A stretch of 64,000 bases of DNA from JBHJGO01 sp050331715 (GTDB lineage Bacteria; Cyanobacteriota; Cyanobacteriia; Cyanobacteriales; Microcoleaceae): NCBI GenBank assembly GCA_050331715.1, contig JBHJGO010000028.1, positions 38,772 to 102,771 on the forward strand, read 5' to 3'. A program made the position numbers and the translations under genes. Position 1 is the stretch's first letter. Each line of letters starts with the position of its first letter. The notes beneath the pieces are model-generated. The model had not been told where the DNA came from. It saw only the letters and a program-made list of their open reading frames with translations, and did no database searches. Below are positions 63,623 through 64,000 of this stretch, in pieces.

Positions 63623-64000
63623 ATGTTTTTTCAATGGTTTTCTCCCAGTCACTTCATCATGTTGGCGCTGTTGTTGAGTTTTGGGATTGCCCATAGTGGT
63701 TTAGCAGCTCTGCGGCCCTGGGCAGAAAAACAGATTGGAGCGCGGGCCTATCGGGTTCTGTTTGCTCTGGTTAGTCTACCGCTGGCAACGGTGTTGATTA
63801 TCTATTTCTTCAATCATCGCTACGATGGCTTGCGTTTGTTGAATGTTCAGGGGATGCCCGGAATCCAACCCTTCTTCTGGAGTCAGTCTGCAATCTCGTT
63901 TATCTTTCTCTATCCTTCCACGTATAATCTGCTGGATATCGCTGCGGTTCAAAAACCTCAAGTTCATCTGCATGAAACTGGCATCATCCGCATTACCCGT
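63623..64000 (+). CDS. NnrU/Z-ISO family membrane protein, partial (runs off the window)
   Basis: The frame is open from ATG at 63623 to the window end, 126 codons without a stop, so it is cut by the window edge. It starts MFFQWFSPSHFIMLALLLSFGIAHSGLAALRPWAEKQIGARAYRVLFALVSLPLA and reaches VHLHETGIIRITR. The latter, normally followed by HPQ, is the conserved motif of NnrU proteins and of the 15-cis-zeta-carotene isomerase Z-ISO. In an oxygenic phototroph a role in carotenoid isomerisation is plausible, but the heme-ligand histidines in the missing part cannot be checked. Several membrane helices are visible. Confidence 0.8.
   Translation, partial: MFFQWFSPSHFIMLALLLSFGIAHSGLAALRPWAEKQIGARAYRVLFALVSLPLATVLIIYFFNHRYDGLRLLNVQGMPGIQPFFWSQSAISFIFLYPSTYNLLDIAAVQKPQVHLHETGIIRITR

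Overview
This 64 kb window is chromosomal DNA of a cyanobacterium. The evidence is a ycf54 homologue (chlorophyll cyclase subunit), a cyAbrB-type regulator, LL-diaminopimelate aminotransferase, an NnrU/Z-ISO-like gene, an XisH/XisI pair, a kinase-AAA-GAF-histidine kinase of the kind typical of filamentous cyanobacteria, and roughly twenty HIP1 octamers (GCGATCGC) noticed while reading. The large orphan signalling proteins and the loose, dispersed gene order suggest a filamentous or colonial species. I cannot name the genus. I saw no rRNA, tRNA, CRISPR array, transposase or prophage gene.

Layout. 0-3.4 kb: conserved hypotheticals, a lipoprotein and a heme-oxygenase-like protein fused to an MshEN-like tail. 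3.9-9.5 kb: a giant Ser/Thr kinase/AAA/GAF/histidine kinase. 9.9-12.2 kb: a half-size TSUP transporter and a 14-TM MFS pump. 12.4-17 kb: a 1313-residue membrane protein joining a PstS-like periplasmic domain to a DUF4912 domain, followed by a small membrane protein. 17-24.4 kb: map, DUF423, a PhnD-like lipoprotein, gloA, clpB, xisH/xisI. 24.5-28 kb: an NRP-repeat protein, uvrB, and tmk interrupted by an in-frame TAA. 28-31.7 kb: a tandem universal stress protein flanked by inverted copies of a small repeat, then ugd and uxs (UDP-glucose to UDP-glucuronate to UDP-xylose). 32-35.8 kb: lepA, a membrane protein, a four-carbon acid sugar kinase. 36-41 kb: a secreted arylsulfatase divergent from two tandem AraC regulators that share duplicated upstream DNA. 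41-49.3 kb: htpG, an EgtB-like enzyme, an RlmD-family methyltransferase, an MscS channel with a cyclic-nucleotide domain, an aspartoacylase-family protein. 49.3-55 kb: two tandem 2OG-Fe(II) oxygenases and two histidine kinases. 55-64 kb: pdxJ, ycf54, a secreted protein, a DppB-type permease, cyAbrB, ubiD, a ferredoxin/metallo-beta-lactamase fusion, dapL and the start of an NnrU/Z-ISO-like gene.

Most genes stand alone or in pairs; clear functional pairs are uxs-ugd, xisH-xisI, the two oxygenases and perhaps the two adjacent kinases. The items most worth a second look are the interrupted tmk, the PBP-TM-DUF4912 protein, the heme-oxygenase-like/MshEN fusion, the inverted repeat pair around the stress-protein gene, the duplicated AraC promoter next to the sulfatase, and a 48-codon ORF overlapping a second open frame between dapL and the ferredoxin/MBL gene. 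No clearly new multi-gene system is proven here; these are candidates.
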